This document shows, one piece after another, positions 45,310 to 54,997 of a DNA stretch of 64,000 bases (within the stretch, counting starts at the first letter, position 1; each line of letters begins with the position of its first letter). Source of the stretch: JAAFIW01 sp031414805 (GTDB lineage: Bacteria > Pseudomonadota > Gammaproteobacteria > Burkholderiales > Burkholderiaceae_C); the NCBI GenBank assembly GCA_031414805.1, contig JANOQJ010000088.1:1-64000 (forward strand), read 5' to 3'. The translations under genes were made by a program, and so were the position numbers. The notes beneath the pieces are model-generated. The model searched no databases and was not told the DNA's origin. It saw only the letters and a program-made list of their open reading frames with translations.

Positions 45310-46113
45310 ATGAGCCCTCCCATCTCCAAAGACTGGTGGCTGGCTGCCGCCCTGACCAGCGCAGCACTGCCAGCAGCGCTGGGTCAACCGGCTGCCGGTG
45401 AGAATCGTCCTCAAAGTGCCGTTGTCACATCGGCCATAGCCGGTTCACGCACGGCGAACAACACGTCGATCTACATTGATGGCACCAGTGACCATCGGCT
45501 GATCACCGACGCCAAAACAACGATGCACGTACTGTTCTCCGATCAGTCGGCGATCACTTTGGGCCCAAATTCGGAGCTGGTCATCACGAAATACCAGTTT
45601 GATTCGCGGGCCAAAACCGGTCAGCTATTGATCAACATGAGTAAGGGGCTGCTCCGCGTCGTCGGTGGTTTTCTCAGTAAGAAAAGCGAGACCGTGGTGC
45701 GAACAAATACCGCGACCGTGGGCATACGCGGCGGCATTTCCCTGATCGAGAGCGACGACACGCAAACCAACGCCACGTTCCTTTTCGGGCAACAAATGCG
45801 GGTGTCCAGTCTGGACGACACTCAGAATCAGACGGTCACCCGGCCAGGGTTCGGCGTCACAACATCGAGCAATGGGCCATCAAGCCCGTTCCGCAGGCCG
45901 ATTGGCGAGATTTCCAGCCAATTGCGGCAGCTGGATCTGACCAACGAGTCAGAACAAGGGTCAACACCTCCCACCGCCCAGTTGCCGTCTGATGATGTCA
46001 ACGCGTACGCGCCAGACCGGGTCAATGCAGTTGGGGACGATCCTGACATGGGATTCCAGGCCCCGACGTTGAGAGATGTTCTGGGCAGCCAGTCGCCCGG
46101 CAATCAGTCCTGA
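45310..46113 (+). CDS. FecR-domain exported protein
   Basis: The 267-residue protein has a signal peptide (WWLAAALTSAALPAALGQ) and a FecR domain around residues 55-150: DHRLITDAKTTMHVLFSDQSAITLGPNSELVI, GLLRVVGGF, TVVRTNTATVGIRGG. FecR domains bind outer-membrane or surface assemblies and appear with large exported proteins. The last 100 residues are polar and probably disordered. It lies between the barrel and a GT4 gene in one operon, so it may be a periplasmic link between export and glycosylation. Confidence 0.88.
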   Translation: MSPPISKDWWLAAALTSAALPAALGQPAAGENRPQSAVVTSAIAGSRTANNTSIYIDGTSDHRLITDAKTTMHVLFSDQSAITLGPNSELVITKYQFDSRAKTGQLLINMSKGLLRVVGGFLSKKSETVVRTNTATVGIRGGISLIESDDTQTNATFLFGQQMRVSSLDDTQNQTVTRPGFGVTTSSNGPSSPFRRPIGEISSQLRQLDLTNESEQGSTPPTAQLPSDDVNAYAPDRVNAVGDDPDMGFQAPTLRDVLGSQSPGNQS

Positions 46114-46158
46114 GTTCGGTCAGTCGTGCCGTCATCCGTCCAGAGGCTGCGCTGAGCC

Positions 46159-47196
46159 ATGCGCGTCCTGTTTGTCTCCGATTACCCGCACTTACCTGAC
46201 ATCAAAGGTGGGCTGCAAACCACCACGCACGATCTATGTCGCGCCATCCAGTTGATGGGGGCAGAAGCCGCCGTTTTGTGCGGCCTCAGTGAACACCGAC
46301 CCGCGGATGCAGCGAGTCAGACGATCAGTGATGATTCATTGGGTTACCTGTGCATGCGCGCTGCCTCGCCCGACACGGCGCTAGCACTTGTTGCTGCAGC
46401 GTGGGGCGCTTCGATCGTCGTGGTTCAGAGCGGCATGGCCCTGTCATCCATGGTGCTGGCCAGTTTGCGCACGGGTTGCGCAACGGCCGTATACCTGCAC
46501 AATGTGGAGGTACATCAACTGCGCGGCACCCTCATTCCCGACCCATCGCTGTTGTACCTGGCTAATTCGGTATTCACTGCGCAGCGGTGGCACGCCCTGT
46601 GTGGTCTGCGATGCCAGGTTGTCCCCCCGGTCATAGCTGCAGAAAACTACATGGCGGACGGTGGTGTGGGTAGGGGTGAGAAGGTTTTGTTTGTCAATCC
46701 CACGCCTGTCAAGGGTGTGGAAATCATGTTTGCGCTGGCTGCGCACTGCCCTGATGTTTCCTTTCTCGTCGTGGAAAGCTGGGGTTTGGAGCCAAACTGG
46801 CAGCGGCTGTGCCAAATGAGAGCGCGGGCCCTCGGAAATGTGCAGTGGCTTGGCGCGACGGACAACATGCAGGCTGTTTATGCACAAGCGCGTTTGCTGC
46901 TGATGCCGTCGGTGTGGGAGGAGTCTTTTGGCCGCACAGCTGTGGAAGCCCAGCTCAACGGGATTCCCGTGCTGGCCAGTCAGCGTGGCGCGCTAGCCGA
47001 CACCATTGGTGCCGGTGGCATTGCAGTGGATCCGCATGCACCTGTTCTAGCATGGGCGCAGGCCCTGCGTCACTTGCTGGCCGAGCATGCGCAGTTCAGC
47101 GCTGCAGCCCGAGCGCATGCCTTGCAATACACGGCGGCAACACCGCTTGTCGTCGCGCAGTTATTAACCCTGTTGGCAGAGCATTCCCTGCGATAG
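46159..47196 (+). CDS. Glycosyltransferase family 4 (GT-B)
   Basis: The 345-residue GT-B protein starts MRVLFVSDYPHLPDIKGGLQTTTHDL, the donor-domain opening, and has the nucleotide-sugar-binding EX7E motif in PSVWEESFGRTAVEAQLNG, followed by PVLASQRGALADTIG. VLFVNPTPVKGVE marks the start of the second Rossmann half. It is likely to add a sugar to a surface glycan or protein. It is 4 bases before the giant glycosyltransferase gene, so the two are translated together. Donor and acceptor are unknown. Confidence 0.92.
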   Translation: MRVLFVSDYPHLPDIKGGLQTTTHDLCRAIQLMGAEAAVLCGLSEHRPADAASQTISDDSLGYLCMRAASPDTALALVAAAWGASIVVVQSGMALSSMVLASLRTGCATAVYLHNVEVHQLRGTLIPDPSLLYLANSVFTAQRWHALCGLRCQVVPPVIAAENYMADGGVGRGEKVLFVNPTPVKGVEIMFALAAHCPDVSFLVVESWGLEPNWQRLCQMRARALGNVQWLGATDNMQAVYAQARLLLMPSVWEESFGRTAVEAQLNGIPVLASQRGALADTIGAGGIAVDPHAPVLAWAQALRHLLAEHAQFSAAARAHALQYTAATPLVVAQLLTLLAEHSLR

Positions 47197-47200
47197 GCGG

Positions 47201-50200
47201 ATGGCAACCGACACCGCCGTGCACCAGATTGCAACCGCTTGGCAGTGCTTTGCGGCCGGTAATCTCGACGATGCACTGAGCCTTGCACGCGACGCGTACG
47301 CAGCGTCTCCGATGCACCGCAAGGTATGTGCAGCGCTTGGGTTTTTTTTGATTCAGGCGGGCTTACTTGATGACGCTGCAGCGGTGTTGCAACCAGCCAT
47401 TGAGAACGACCCCGAGTACGCGCCCTTGCATTGGTACAACGGCTACCTACGCTCTCGCCAAGGCGATGTTGCCGGTGCAGCACTCGCTTTCCAGTGCGCC
47501 TGCGAGTTAGACCCAGGGCTTGATGAGGCGGCTTTCGCCCTGGCCTGGGCCTTGCACGACCTTGGGCGAACAAAAGAAGCACTCCCGTGGGCAAGCCATG
47601 CACTGACGTTGATGCGAACGCCTGCACGTTTGATGCAGATGGGTTGGTTGCAGCAAGTTCTGGGCAATCTGGAATTGGCGGTTCAAGCTTATAGGGAAGC
47701 TATCGCGGGGTTTGACCCACAAGCCGCCGAACAGCCCCGTCTTCGCCTTCACTTGTCGCAGTGTCTCGTTCGGCTGGGGCAATCTGCAGAGGCTGCGTTA
47801 TTGCTGCGTGACGCTGTAAAACAGTGGCCAGACAACGCTGAGTTACGGACCGAAGCAGCGTGGCGTGAGCATGCGCAGGGACACTTCCCGTATGCGCTAC
47901 AGCTGGCGCGCGACTTGGTTCGGGATCACCCGCACCGGGCTGAAAGCTGGCACCTCTTGGGCGTGCTGCACCAGGACTCAGGTGACTTGAAAGCCGCCGA
48001 CCAGGCCTTTCTGGAGGCCCACCAGCGTGATCTGGGCCTGACCGATGCGCTGGTGCGTCGTGCGCGGATCCAGCGGGAATTCAAGCAATTCGAGGGTGCG
48101 AAGTGGTTACTGGGCCTGGCACTGCAACACCGCGCCAACGATGACGCGGCTCAGGATCAGCTTGCCCAAATCCTGCTTGATCTGCAAGAAACCGACGAAG
48201 CACGCCGGTTACTGCATCGACGCCTTCGCGTGCGGCCCGATAGCGCTGACTTGTGGCGTCTGCTGGCGGTGGGACAGCTGCGTAAACAGCGGCCCCAAGC
48301 TGCAGCACGTGCATTGCGCAAGGCGCTGTCACTCGAGCCAGGCAGTGTCGAGGCGCAGCGCATGCTTGGCTGGCTGAGCCTGGAGGAAGGTGAGCTGGTG
48401 CAAGCCGTCTCCATCGTGCGGCACCTGGTAGCCCGGCTTCCGCACGACACTGCGGCCCAAGTTCAGGCAGCGTTTGTTCTGTCGCGGGCGGGGCACCTCG
48501 CTGAGGCTGAGCATTGGGCACAAAAAGCCGTGGCGCAAGCGCCCGCACTGGCCGAGGCTTGGCGGGCGCTGTCGCATGTTCGCTTGCGTCAGGGGTGGCT
48601 GAGTGAGGCGGAGTTTGCTGTCCAGCAGGCTTTACAGCTCGTGCCGGGACAGCCCGACAGCCTGCGGCACCTCGGGTGGGTACTGTTGGCGTCGGCGCGC
48701 CTTGGCGAAGCCCAACTAGCCTTCCTGCGAGCGATCGAGGCCGTGCCGGGTGACCCAGTTCCAAAACTTGAACTGGGCGAAGCCCAGCGCCGAGCCGGTC
48801 AATTCACCGTCGCATTACAGGGCGTCAATGCCTTGCTGGCAGCGCGCCCCACATGGCAGCCAGCCTTGCTGTTGCGAGCCCGGTTGATGGTGGAAGGGGG
48901 CGTTGACGGTGCCGCTGATACCTGCGCCCAGTTGTTGCGAAGTGATGTACGCAACGCGGATGCTGTGAAGGTGTGCCTGCGCCTGACGGGTCTTGGTAAC
49001 CCGCGTGCCCGGCGCTTGCTGTCGATGGCGGCGCTGGATGTTCTGCGTACGGTCTGGCGAGATGCCATCGTCGAAGCAAGCCACACCCAAGGACAAGCGT
49101 ATCTGGCGATGTTGATTCGGGCTGCCAGCGAAGACATGGATACGGATCCGTGGATCGCGACTGCAGCGCTGTATGCCAACGCGCTGTCACCACAGTCAAC
49201 TGCTGTTGGGTTGGCCGTTCAGGCGCGCGACTGGTACCGTGGGCTGAAGGTGCGCAGCGGCCTGGCGCCTTTTGCGGCTGCGCCTTTGCATCGCAGGTCG
49301 GACGAACGCCCCCGCATTGCGTATGTAGCCAGTCAACTGCATCAGAGCCTGCTGCGTCGGGTGTTGGCTGCGCACACGGCGGATCAAGCGCAGGTTTTTC
49401 TCTACACCTGCCATCCCTTTTACGGTCTGCCGTCGCATATTCACTTGTTGCCGTTGGTGCCTGAAACGCTGGCTGAGTCCTGTGCAGCCAACCGGATTGA
49501 TGTGGTGATTGATGTCGGCGGTCTGCACCCGTTCGAGGGCCAATTTGGCTTGCTGGAAGCTTATGCGCGCCGACTGGCCCCGGTGCAGTTGGGCTGGCTG
49601 GGTTGCTGGGGTAGCACTGGCGGCTTGTTTGACGGTTTGCTGGCCGACGATGCGGCAATTCCGCCGCAGCACGCGGTTGGCTATGAGGAACCGGTATTCC
49701 CGCTGCGCGGCGGTCAATGGTGTTGGGATCCGCCGTTGGCTGCGCCTGATACGCGCCCGCCCCCGTCATTGACCCATGGCGGCACCACCTACGGCGTGAC
49801 GGCACGCAGCCTCAAACTGAGCGAGCCCTGCCTGGACGCATTCGCGCGTGTCGTCGCGCGCACGCCGATGTCGACGATTCGGTTCATTGGCCGCGTCGCC
49901 GACGATTGGCCCCTGCGCAGACAAGTGCTGGCTTGCATGCACGCGCACGGTGTGGGCACAGGGCGCGTGTTTTTTGATCCGTTTCGACCGCATGCGGCTT
50001 ATCTGGAATGGTTTGGTCGGGTCGATGTCGTCCTGGACAGTTTTCCATTCAACGGCGGCTTGAGCCTGCTGGACCCGTTGTGGATGGGTGTGCCTGTGGT
50101 GACGCTGGCGGGAAGCTGGGCTGGTGCCCGGCAAGGGGCTTCTGTTCTGGCAGCGCTGGGGTTGACAGGATGGGTAGCGGAGAACGAGCAAGGGTTTTGC

Positions 50201-52399
50201 GACACTGCAATCGCGATCGCCAACAACCGTGGTGCCTTGTCAGCGCACCGCGCTGCATTGAGGTCACGCATCAGGGGTTCTGCCCTGTTGGATGGACGTC
50301 GCGTTGCATCGCAAATCGAGCAGATCTGTGCGCAGCTAACGCGCGCCAGCACTGCCATCGCCTTCGCGGCAGATGCGAAGACGCGTACAAGAGCGCATGC
50401 TCAATGGGCGTTAGACGGTTGGCTGAGCCAACCCCGCTGCATCAGCTTGCCGACTCCGGCGTCGGACGCGACACCGGATCTATCGGTTGTGGTGGTGCTT
50501 TTCAACCAGGCGGGCCTGTCACGCCGCACCCTGCAGGCTTTGGCAGACCAGCAGGGTGTGCGGTTTGAAACCATTGTTGTCGACAACGCATCAAGTGACC
50601 GCACACCGCAGTTGTTGAATCAATTGCAAGGTGCTCGCATCGTCCGCAACACCGCGAACTTGGGATTTTTGCGTGCTGCCAACCAAGGCGCAGAGTTGGC
50701 GACGGGGCGCTATTTGGCCTTCCTGAACAGTGACGCCATCTTGCAGGAAGGCGCGTTGGCCGCCGCACTGCAGGCGATTCAGGCTGACTGCAGGATCGGC
50801 GCTTTGGGCGGGCGCGTGGTGCTGACCGACGGTGGGCTGCAGGAAGCCGGAAATGTGATCTTCTGCGACGGCAGTGCAGCAGGAATTGGGCGCGCAGAAG
50901 ACCCATTTGGATATGCTGCCCGCGCCGCACGGTCAACTGACTATGTATCGGGCGTTTTTCTCCTGACGCCTGTACCGCTGTGGCGCAGGTTGGGTGGCTT
51001 CGACGAGGCATTTGCTCCTGCTTACTACGAAGACACCGATTACTGCGTGCGCGTGTGGCAAACCGGCATGCGTGTGGTCTATGAGCCTGCTGTGTTGCTG
51101 GAGCACCTGGAGTGGGGCAGCGCCACCGGTGAAAGTGCCACGCACCTCATGCAGCACAACCGCGAGCTGTTTTGCGAACGCCACAGTGCCTGGCTGCAAG
51201 ACCAACCACGGCCCGCAGCGCAGCCGCTGGATGCAGACCCTTGGCGCTCGCCAGAAGACCATCCGCGCCGTCCCCGTGTGCTGTTTGTCGACAATGAAGT
51301 GCCGCATATGTTCAAAGGCGGAGGCCTTCCCAGAGCCCGCTTGATGTTGCAGGCCCTGCGCGATTGGCCGGTAACACTGTTTCCGTTGTGGGCGCTGCAC
51401 GACGACTGGCGTGCGGTGTACGCCTCGCTTCCAGGCAGCGTTGAAGTTGCGTTGGGACATGGGATGGCGGGACTCGAAGCTTTTTTGGAACGGCGGCTAG
51501 GTGTCTACGACGTATTGCTGGTCAGTCGGCCGCCCAATCTGCAGGCACTGCAACCGCTACGCACTCGCAGACCCGAGCTGTTTGCGGGCATGCGCCTGGT
51601 GTATGACGCCGAAGCGCTGTTTGCAATGCGTGACATTGCCATGGCCGAGGTACAAGGCAGACCGCTTCCGGTGGCCACTGCGCAGGCGCGTATCGACTGC
51701 GAAGTTGCCCTGGCTGCTGATGCGAGCGATGTGCTCGTCGTGTCCGACGGCGACGCTCGACATTTCCAGGCGGCGGGGCATCGCACCCACATCCTGAGCC
51801 ATGGCATTGCCGTGCGTCGCGGTGTACCCGGGTTGAGCCGTCGCAGTGGGCTGTTGTTCATCGGCGCGCTGCACCCTGGAACACCCAACGAGGATGGGCT
51901 GCTCTGGTTCATCCGCGAGGTGCTACCGCTGCTGCGCCAGAACACGCCCATCGCACCCAAGTTGTCGGTCGTGGGCGTCTGCCTGTCCGACAAGGTGGCC
52001 GCATTCGCCGGACCTGACATTACCGTGCTGGGTCCGCAGGACTCACTGGAGCCGCATTACGACGCCGCACGCGTGTTTGTTGCACCCGTGCGTTTCGCTG
52101 GCGGTGTGCCCGCCAAAGTGATTGAAGCCGCTGCCAACGGCTTACCCACGGTGGCATCGGCGTTGTTGGTGCAGCAGTTGGGCTGGCGTGACGGGCTGGA
52201 TATCGTCGGGGCCCGGGATGCCCTCACATTCGCTTCCGGCATCACACGCTTGTTGGACGATGATGTGGCATGGCAGAACCAACAACACGCTGCCTGGCAG
52301 CAATGCGCACAGCGCTACGACCCTGAACTGTTTGGCCGCGCCTTGCGTGCCGTGCTCAATGCTACCGATGCCGGTGGATCAAAGGCTCAACGACCCTGA
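47201..52399 (+). CDS. Giant multi-domain protein: TPR, OGT/SPINDLY-like, GT2 and GT4
   Basis: The 1732-residue protein fuses four modules. Residues about 1-650 are many TPR pairs (for example HWYNGYLRSRQGDVAGAALAFQCACEL). A GT41-like region follows at about 700-1060 (RIAYVASQLH, APVQLGWLGCWGSTGG, VVLDSFPFNGGLSLLDPLWMGVPVVTLAG), the signature of O-GlcNAc transferase/SPINDLY. A GT2 domain at about 1090-1330 begins LSVVVVLFNQAGLSRRTLQAL, with FLNSDA and GGFDEAFAPAYYEDTDYCVRVW. A GT4 at about 1355-1715 has RPRVLFVDNEVPHMFKGGG and LFIGALHPGTPNEDGLLWF. TPRs usually hold protein acceptors, which argues for glycosylation of a protein. It has no signal peptide. Its stop overlaps the opposing methyltransferase gene by 13 bases. 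Confidence 0.92.
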   Translation: MATDTAVHQIATAWQCFAAGNLDDALSLARDAYAASPMHRKVCAALGFFLIQAGLLDDAAAVLQPAIENDPEYAPLHWYNGYLRSRQGDVAGAALAFQCACELDPGLDEAAFALAWALHDLGRTKEALPWASHALTLMRTPARLMQMGWLQQVLGNLELAVQAYREAIAGFDPQAAEQPRLRLHLSQCLVRLGQSAEAALLLRDAVKQWPDNAELRTEAAWREHAQGHFPYALQLARDLVRDHPHRAESWHLLGVLHQDSGDLKAADQAFLEAHQRDLGLTDALVRRARIQREFKQFEGAKWLLGLALQHRANDDAAQDQLAQILLDLQETDEARRLLHRRLRVRPDSADLWRLLAVGQLRKQRPQAAARALRKALSLEPGSVEAQRMLGWLSLEEGELVQAVSIVRHLVARLPHDTAAQVQAAFVLSRAGHLAEAEHWAQKAVAQAPALAEAWRALSHVRLRQGWLSEAEFAVQQALQLVPGQPDSLRHLGWVLLASARLGEAQLAFLRAIEAVPGDPVPKLELGEAQRRAGQFTVALQGVNALLAARPTWQPALLLRARLMVEGGVDGAADTCAQLLRSDVRNADAVKVCLRLTGLGNPRARRLLSMAALDVLRTVWRDAIVEASHTQGQAYLAMLIRAASEDMDTDPWIATAALYANALSPQSTAVGLAVQARDWYRGLKVRSGLAPFAAAPLHRRSDERPRIAYVASQLHQSLLRRVLAAHTADQAQVFLYTCHPFYGLPSHIHLLPLVPETLAESCAANRIDVVIDVGGLHPFEGQFGLLEAYARRLAPVQLGWLGCWGSTGGLFDGLLADDAAIPPQHAVGYEEPVFPLRGGQWCWDPPLAAPDTRPPPSLTHGGTTYGVTARSLKLSEPCLDAFARVVARTPMSTIRFIGRVADDWPLRRQVLACMHAHGVGTGRVFFDPFRPHAAYLEWFGRVDVVLDSFPFNGGLSLLDPLWMGVPVVTLAGSWAGARQGASVLAALGLTGWVAENEQGFCDTAIAIANNRGALSAHRAALRSRIRGSALLDGRRVASQIEQICAQLTRASTAIAFAADAKTRTRAHAQWALDGWLSQPRCISLPTPASDATPDLSVVVVLFNQAGLSRRTLQALADQQGVRFETIVVDNASSDRTPQLLNQLQGARIVRNTANLGFLRAANQGAELATGRYLAFLNSDAILQEGALAAALQAIQADCRIGALGGRVVLTDGGLQEAGNVIFCDGSAAGIGRAEDPFGYAARAARSTDYVSGVFLLTPVPLWRRLGGFDEAFAPAYYEDTDYCVRVWQTGMRVVYEPAVLLEHLEWGSATGESATHLMQHNRELFCERHSAWLQDQPRPAAQPLDADPWRSPEDHPRRPRVLFVDNEVPHMFKGGGLPRARLMLQALRDWPVTLFPLWALHDDWRAVYASLPGSVEVALGHGMAGLEAFLERRLGVYDVLLVSRPPNLQALQPLRTRRPELFAGMRLVYDAEALFAMRDIAMAEVQGRPLPVATAQARIDCEVALAADASDVLVVSDGDARHFQAAGHRTHILSHGIAVRRGVPGLSRRSGLLFIGALHPGTPNEDGLLWFIREVLPLLRQNTPIAPKLSVVGVCLSDKVAAFAGPDITVLGPQDSLEPHYDAARVFVAPVRFAGGVPAKVIEAAANGLPTVASALLVQQLGWRDGLDIVGARDALTFASGITRLLDDDVAWQNQQHAAWQQCAQRYDPELFGRALRAVLNATDAGGSKAQRP

Positions 52400-53331
52400 A
52401 CGGGCGCTTCGCTGCTGGCGCGATGAGAGCGCGCAATCACGCAGCTGAAGTGGTGCTCCAAGCGTCCCAATCGATCCCAGTCGTCTTCCGTATCGATCAA
52501 CGCCTGCAGCCAGGGCTTGGCCTCGGGCGCATGAAAGTTCTGGGCGACATCGGCCAGCAGCACATGCAGCAGTGAGCCGCCATAAGGCCGCTGTGCCACG
52601 ACCCGAAAGTGCGTTGAGAGCAGCGGCACAATTTGCGATGAATGCACCGCCTCGCTCGGGTCAATCGCCACCACCTCGGCTACCGTGGGCGCACGGAAAC
52701 CTCCCTTGACCATGCCGACTTTGGTGGTGAGCAAACGGTCAGGCAGCAGATCAGCCAGCGCTATGAGCTGCGCGATATTGGCAGGCGAATACTGGAAACG
52801 ATCAGGCCCGACGTATTCGTCCAGATAAAACCAGCCTCCTGGTACGAGCAACTGCCTCAGCGCCGAATACAAGCTGCCCAGCTCTGAGCAATGGTGAACA
52901 CTTGCGACGCCGATCACGGCATCGAAACTGCCGGGAAGAAAAGGGGCCTGCCCAACCGGTATGTCGTCCATGCTGGCCAGCACGTGCTGTATTGACGCGA
53001 TACCGGACGATGCCTGCGCTGCCACGGCAAGCACTTTAGGCGATAAGTCGAAAGCCACGATCTGTTTTGCCCAGCCCGTGGCATACAACTCCCGCTCCAC
53101 ATGGCCGGCACCGCAGCCCAGCACCAGCACGCGGCCTAACGGCAAACTGCATGCGGCTGCCAGGTGCTGGCCAAACCAGGCCAGGGGTGTCACGTCCGGA
53201 TCGCCGCTGACCCGACGGTTGATCAGTCGCTGGATTTCGTCCAGATGCGCCCACTGCTGGCCATTGGCCACCCAGGTGTCGGGGTTGCCCCACGCAAGAT
53301 CCAGCTTGTCCGAGAGGGTGCTCTCAGGCAT
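52387..53331 (-). CDS. SAM-dependent methyltransferase
   Basis: The AdoMet loop is GRVLVLGCGAGHVERELYATG and the acidic strand-2 residue is in IVAFDLSPKVL, followed by GSFDAVIGVASVHH and LLVPGGWFYLDEYVGPDRFQYSP. The start is set at ATG 53331, which overlaps the preceding methyltransferase stop by 8 bases (coupled translation); the frame is open to 53394. It is the second gene of a leftward pair that converges on the giant glycosyltransferase. Such enzymes often methylate sugars in surface-polymer loci. Confidence 0.87.
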   Translation of the reverse strand: MPESTLSDKLDLAWGNPDTWVANGQQWAHLDEIQRLINRRVSGDPDVTPLAWFGQHLAAACSLPLGRVLVLGCGAGHVERELYATGWAKQIVAFDLSPKVLAVAAQASSGIASIQHVLASMDDIPVGQAPFLPGSFDAVIGVASVHHCSELGSLYSALRQLLVPGGWFYLDEYVGPDRFQYSPANIAQLIALADLLPDRLLTTKVGMVKGGFRAPTVAEVVAIDPSEAVHSSQIVPLLSTHFRVVAQRPYGGSLLHVLLADVAQNFHAPEAKPWLQALIDTEDDWDRLGRLEHHFSCVIARSHRASSEAPVQGR

Positions 53332-54085
53332 CGATTGAATCTTGTCGCGCGGGGCGTTCGCAGACGACCGTGAAGAGCACCACCTCCCGGCCACCCTCTG
53401 CGGGCTGCGGTTGGCTGTGAAATATCACCCGGGCTTCGGTAAAGCCTAACAAGCCCAAGGCAGAGATAAAAAACTGCGGCGTGAAATGCCACCAGGTGTG
53501 CACCTGCTCCACACCGCGGTGAGGAAGAAAGGCACACGCAGCCTGCTCGCCTAGCGACGCGTTGTAAACCTCAGTTACCACGACTGTTTTGCGGGTGCGC
53601 AGTGCAACACTTTCCAGCAGATCAAACGGACGTCGGCAATGCAGGAGCACAGCAGCCAGCACGCCGATATCAAATCTGCCAATCGCTTCAGGTATTTTGT
53701 ACGGATCGACTTCAATCATGCGTACCGACGAGTTGAACTCGCGGTGTACATACCAAAACGAGTTGCGCACCCGCTCGATCTGACGGGCAAAGTCGCGCCG
53801 CCACGCGGCCAGGTCAAACCCTTCAAACGGAATCACATCCCACAGATGAGACATGGGTGGCTCAAGGCAGGTCACCGTGGCACCCGCGTGCTCCATGTAG
53901 AACGACAAAAAGCCGCTGGCCGGACCAACCTCCAGAACCGAACGCCCCGCAAAGTCAACGTGCCCCAGGTAAGCGGCGGTTTGGGCTCGCAAATCCCATT
54001 GCCCCATCACCTCACCGCTGGGTAACGAGAAGGAGTGATAAAAGTCACAGTCTTCACGATTTGGGAAGCGCGGCTGAATATGCAT
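53324..54085 (-). CDS. SAM-dependent methyltransferase (class I, DUF1698-like)
   Basis: The 253-residue protein has GRSVLEVGPASGFLSFYMEHAG as AdoMet motif, VTCLEPP as strand 2, and FDIGVLAAVLLHCRRPFDLLESVALRTRKTVVVTE as post-core. The N-terminal FYHSFSLPSGEVMGQWDLR suggests a DUF1698/CmoB-like or sugar-modifying branch. It is the first gene of the pair with 53331-52387 and is divergent from the next methyltransferase, with 70 bases between starts. Confidence 0.86.
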   Translation of the reverse strand: MHIQPRFPNREDCDFYHSFSLPSGEVMGQWDLRAQTAAYLGHVDFAGRSVLEVGPASGFLSFYMEHAGATVTCLEPPMSHLWDVIPFEGFDLAAWRRDFARQIERVRNSFWYVHREFNSSVRMIEVDPYKIPEAIGRFDIGVLAAVLLHCRRPFDLLESVALRTRKTVVVTEVYNASLGEQAACAFLPHRGVEQVHTWWHFTPQFFISALGLLGFTEARVIFHSQPQPAEGGREVVLFTVVCERPARQDSIDA

Positions 54086-54155
54086 GGGCTTTGAGTGTGG
54101 GGACGCGGGACGTCCATGGCAGGAATCCTACAATAGGTTTTCTGTCGGAGTACGC

Positions 54156-54980
54156 ATGGGTTTTCCACCTGGACACTATTACTCACCCGTTGTCGATCCT
54201 GCAGATTTGCAGCGACGCGACGCGGAAATCTGGGCACCTCGATCCAGTCTGGTGGGGGTAGACATGCAGATCCCCGCGCAACTGGAGTTACTGCAACAGC
54301 TGGGCCCTCATGTCACAGCGCTGGACTACCCGGTAGAGGCCCCGCCCGAGCCCGACCGTTACTTCTACCAAAACGGTATGTTTCCCGTGCTGGACGCAGA
54401 GTTCCTGTTCGGCGCTCTGTGCCTGTTCAAGCCCCGACGGGTCATCGAGGTCGGTTCGGGTTATTCGTCGCTGGTGATGGCAGATGCAAACCGGCGCGTT
54501 TTTGGCAGCAGCATCGACATCACGTGCATTGAGCCCTACCCGCGTGATTTTCTGGTGAACGGGGTTGCCGGCATCACACGACTGGTGCCTTCGCGCCTGG
54601 AGACGCTCGATCCCGCGATGTTTGAGCAACTGGCGGCGGGCGACCTGCTGTTCATTGACTCCTCGCATGTTTGCAAAACCGGCAGTGACGTGAATTTCCT
54701 GTTTTTCCAGGTGCTGCCCAGACTGCAACCCGGCGTGTACGTTCACCTGCACGACATTTTTCTTCCCGACGAATACCCCAAACCGTGGTTGCTGCAAGAG
54801 GGCCGCAGCTGGAACGAGCAATACCTGTTGCACGCCTTCCTGATGCACAACCACCACTGGCGGGTGGTCTGGATGGCGCATTACCTGCTAACCCGTCACC
54901 CGCAGGCCATCAACTCGGTGTTTCCGCGCTGCCCGATGCTAGGCGGGGGTGGCAGCTTCTGGATGCAGCGGGTGAAGTAG
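54156..54980 (+). CDS. Class I SAM-dependent methyltransferase, Methyltransf_24-like
   Basis: The protein reads VIEVGSGYSSLVMADANRR as AdoMet motif, ITCIEPYPRDFL as strand 2, DLLFIDSSHVCKTGSDVNF as the catalytic DSSH loop, and YVHLHDIFLPDEYP, a pattern seen in sugar-nucleotide and macrocin-type O-methyltransferases. The start is the ATG at 54156 with GGAG 6 bases upstream; the frame is open to 54084 but the upstream codons run into the divergent promoter. Nearby glycosyltransferases suggest glycan decoration. Confidence 0.88.
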   Translation: MGFPPGHYYSPVVDPADLQRRDAEIWAPRSSLVGVDMQIPAQLELLQQLGPHVTALDYPVEAPPEPDRYFYQNGMFPVLDAEFLFGALCLFKPRRVIEVGSGYSSLVMADANRRVFGSSIDITCIEPYPRDFLVNGVAGITRLVPSRLETLDPAMFEQLAAGDLLFIDSSHVCKTGSDVNFLFFQVLPRLQPGVYVHLHDIFLPDEYPKPWLLQEGRSWNEQYLLHAFLMHNHHWRVVWMAHYLLTRHPQAINSVFPRCPMLGGGGSFWMQRVK

Positions 54981-54997
54981 TCAGCCTGCTGTGCGCT

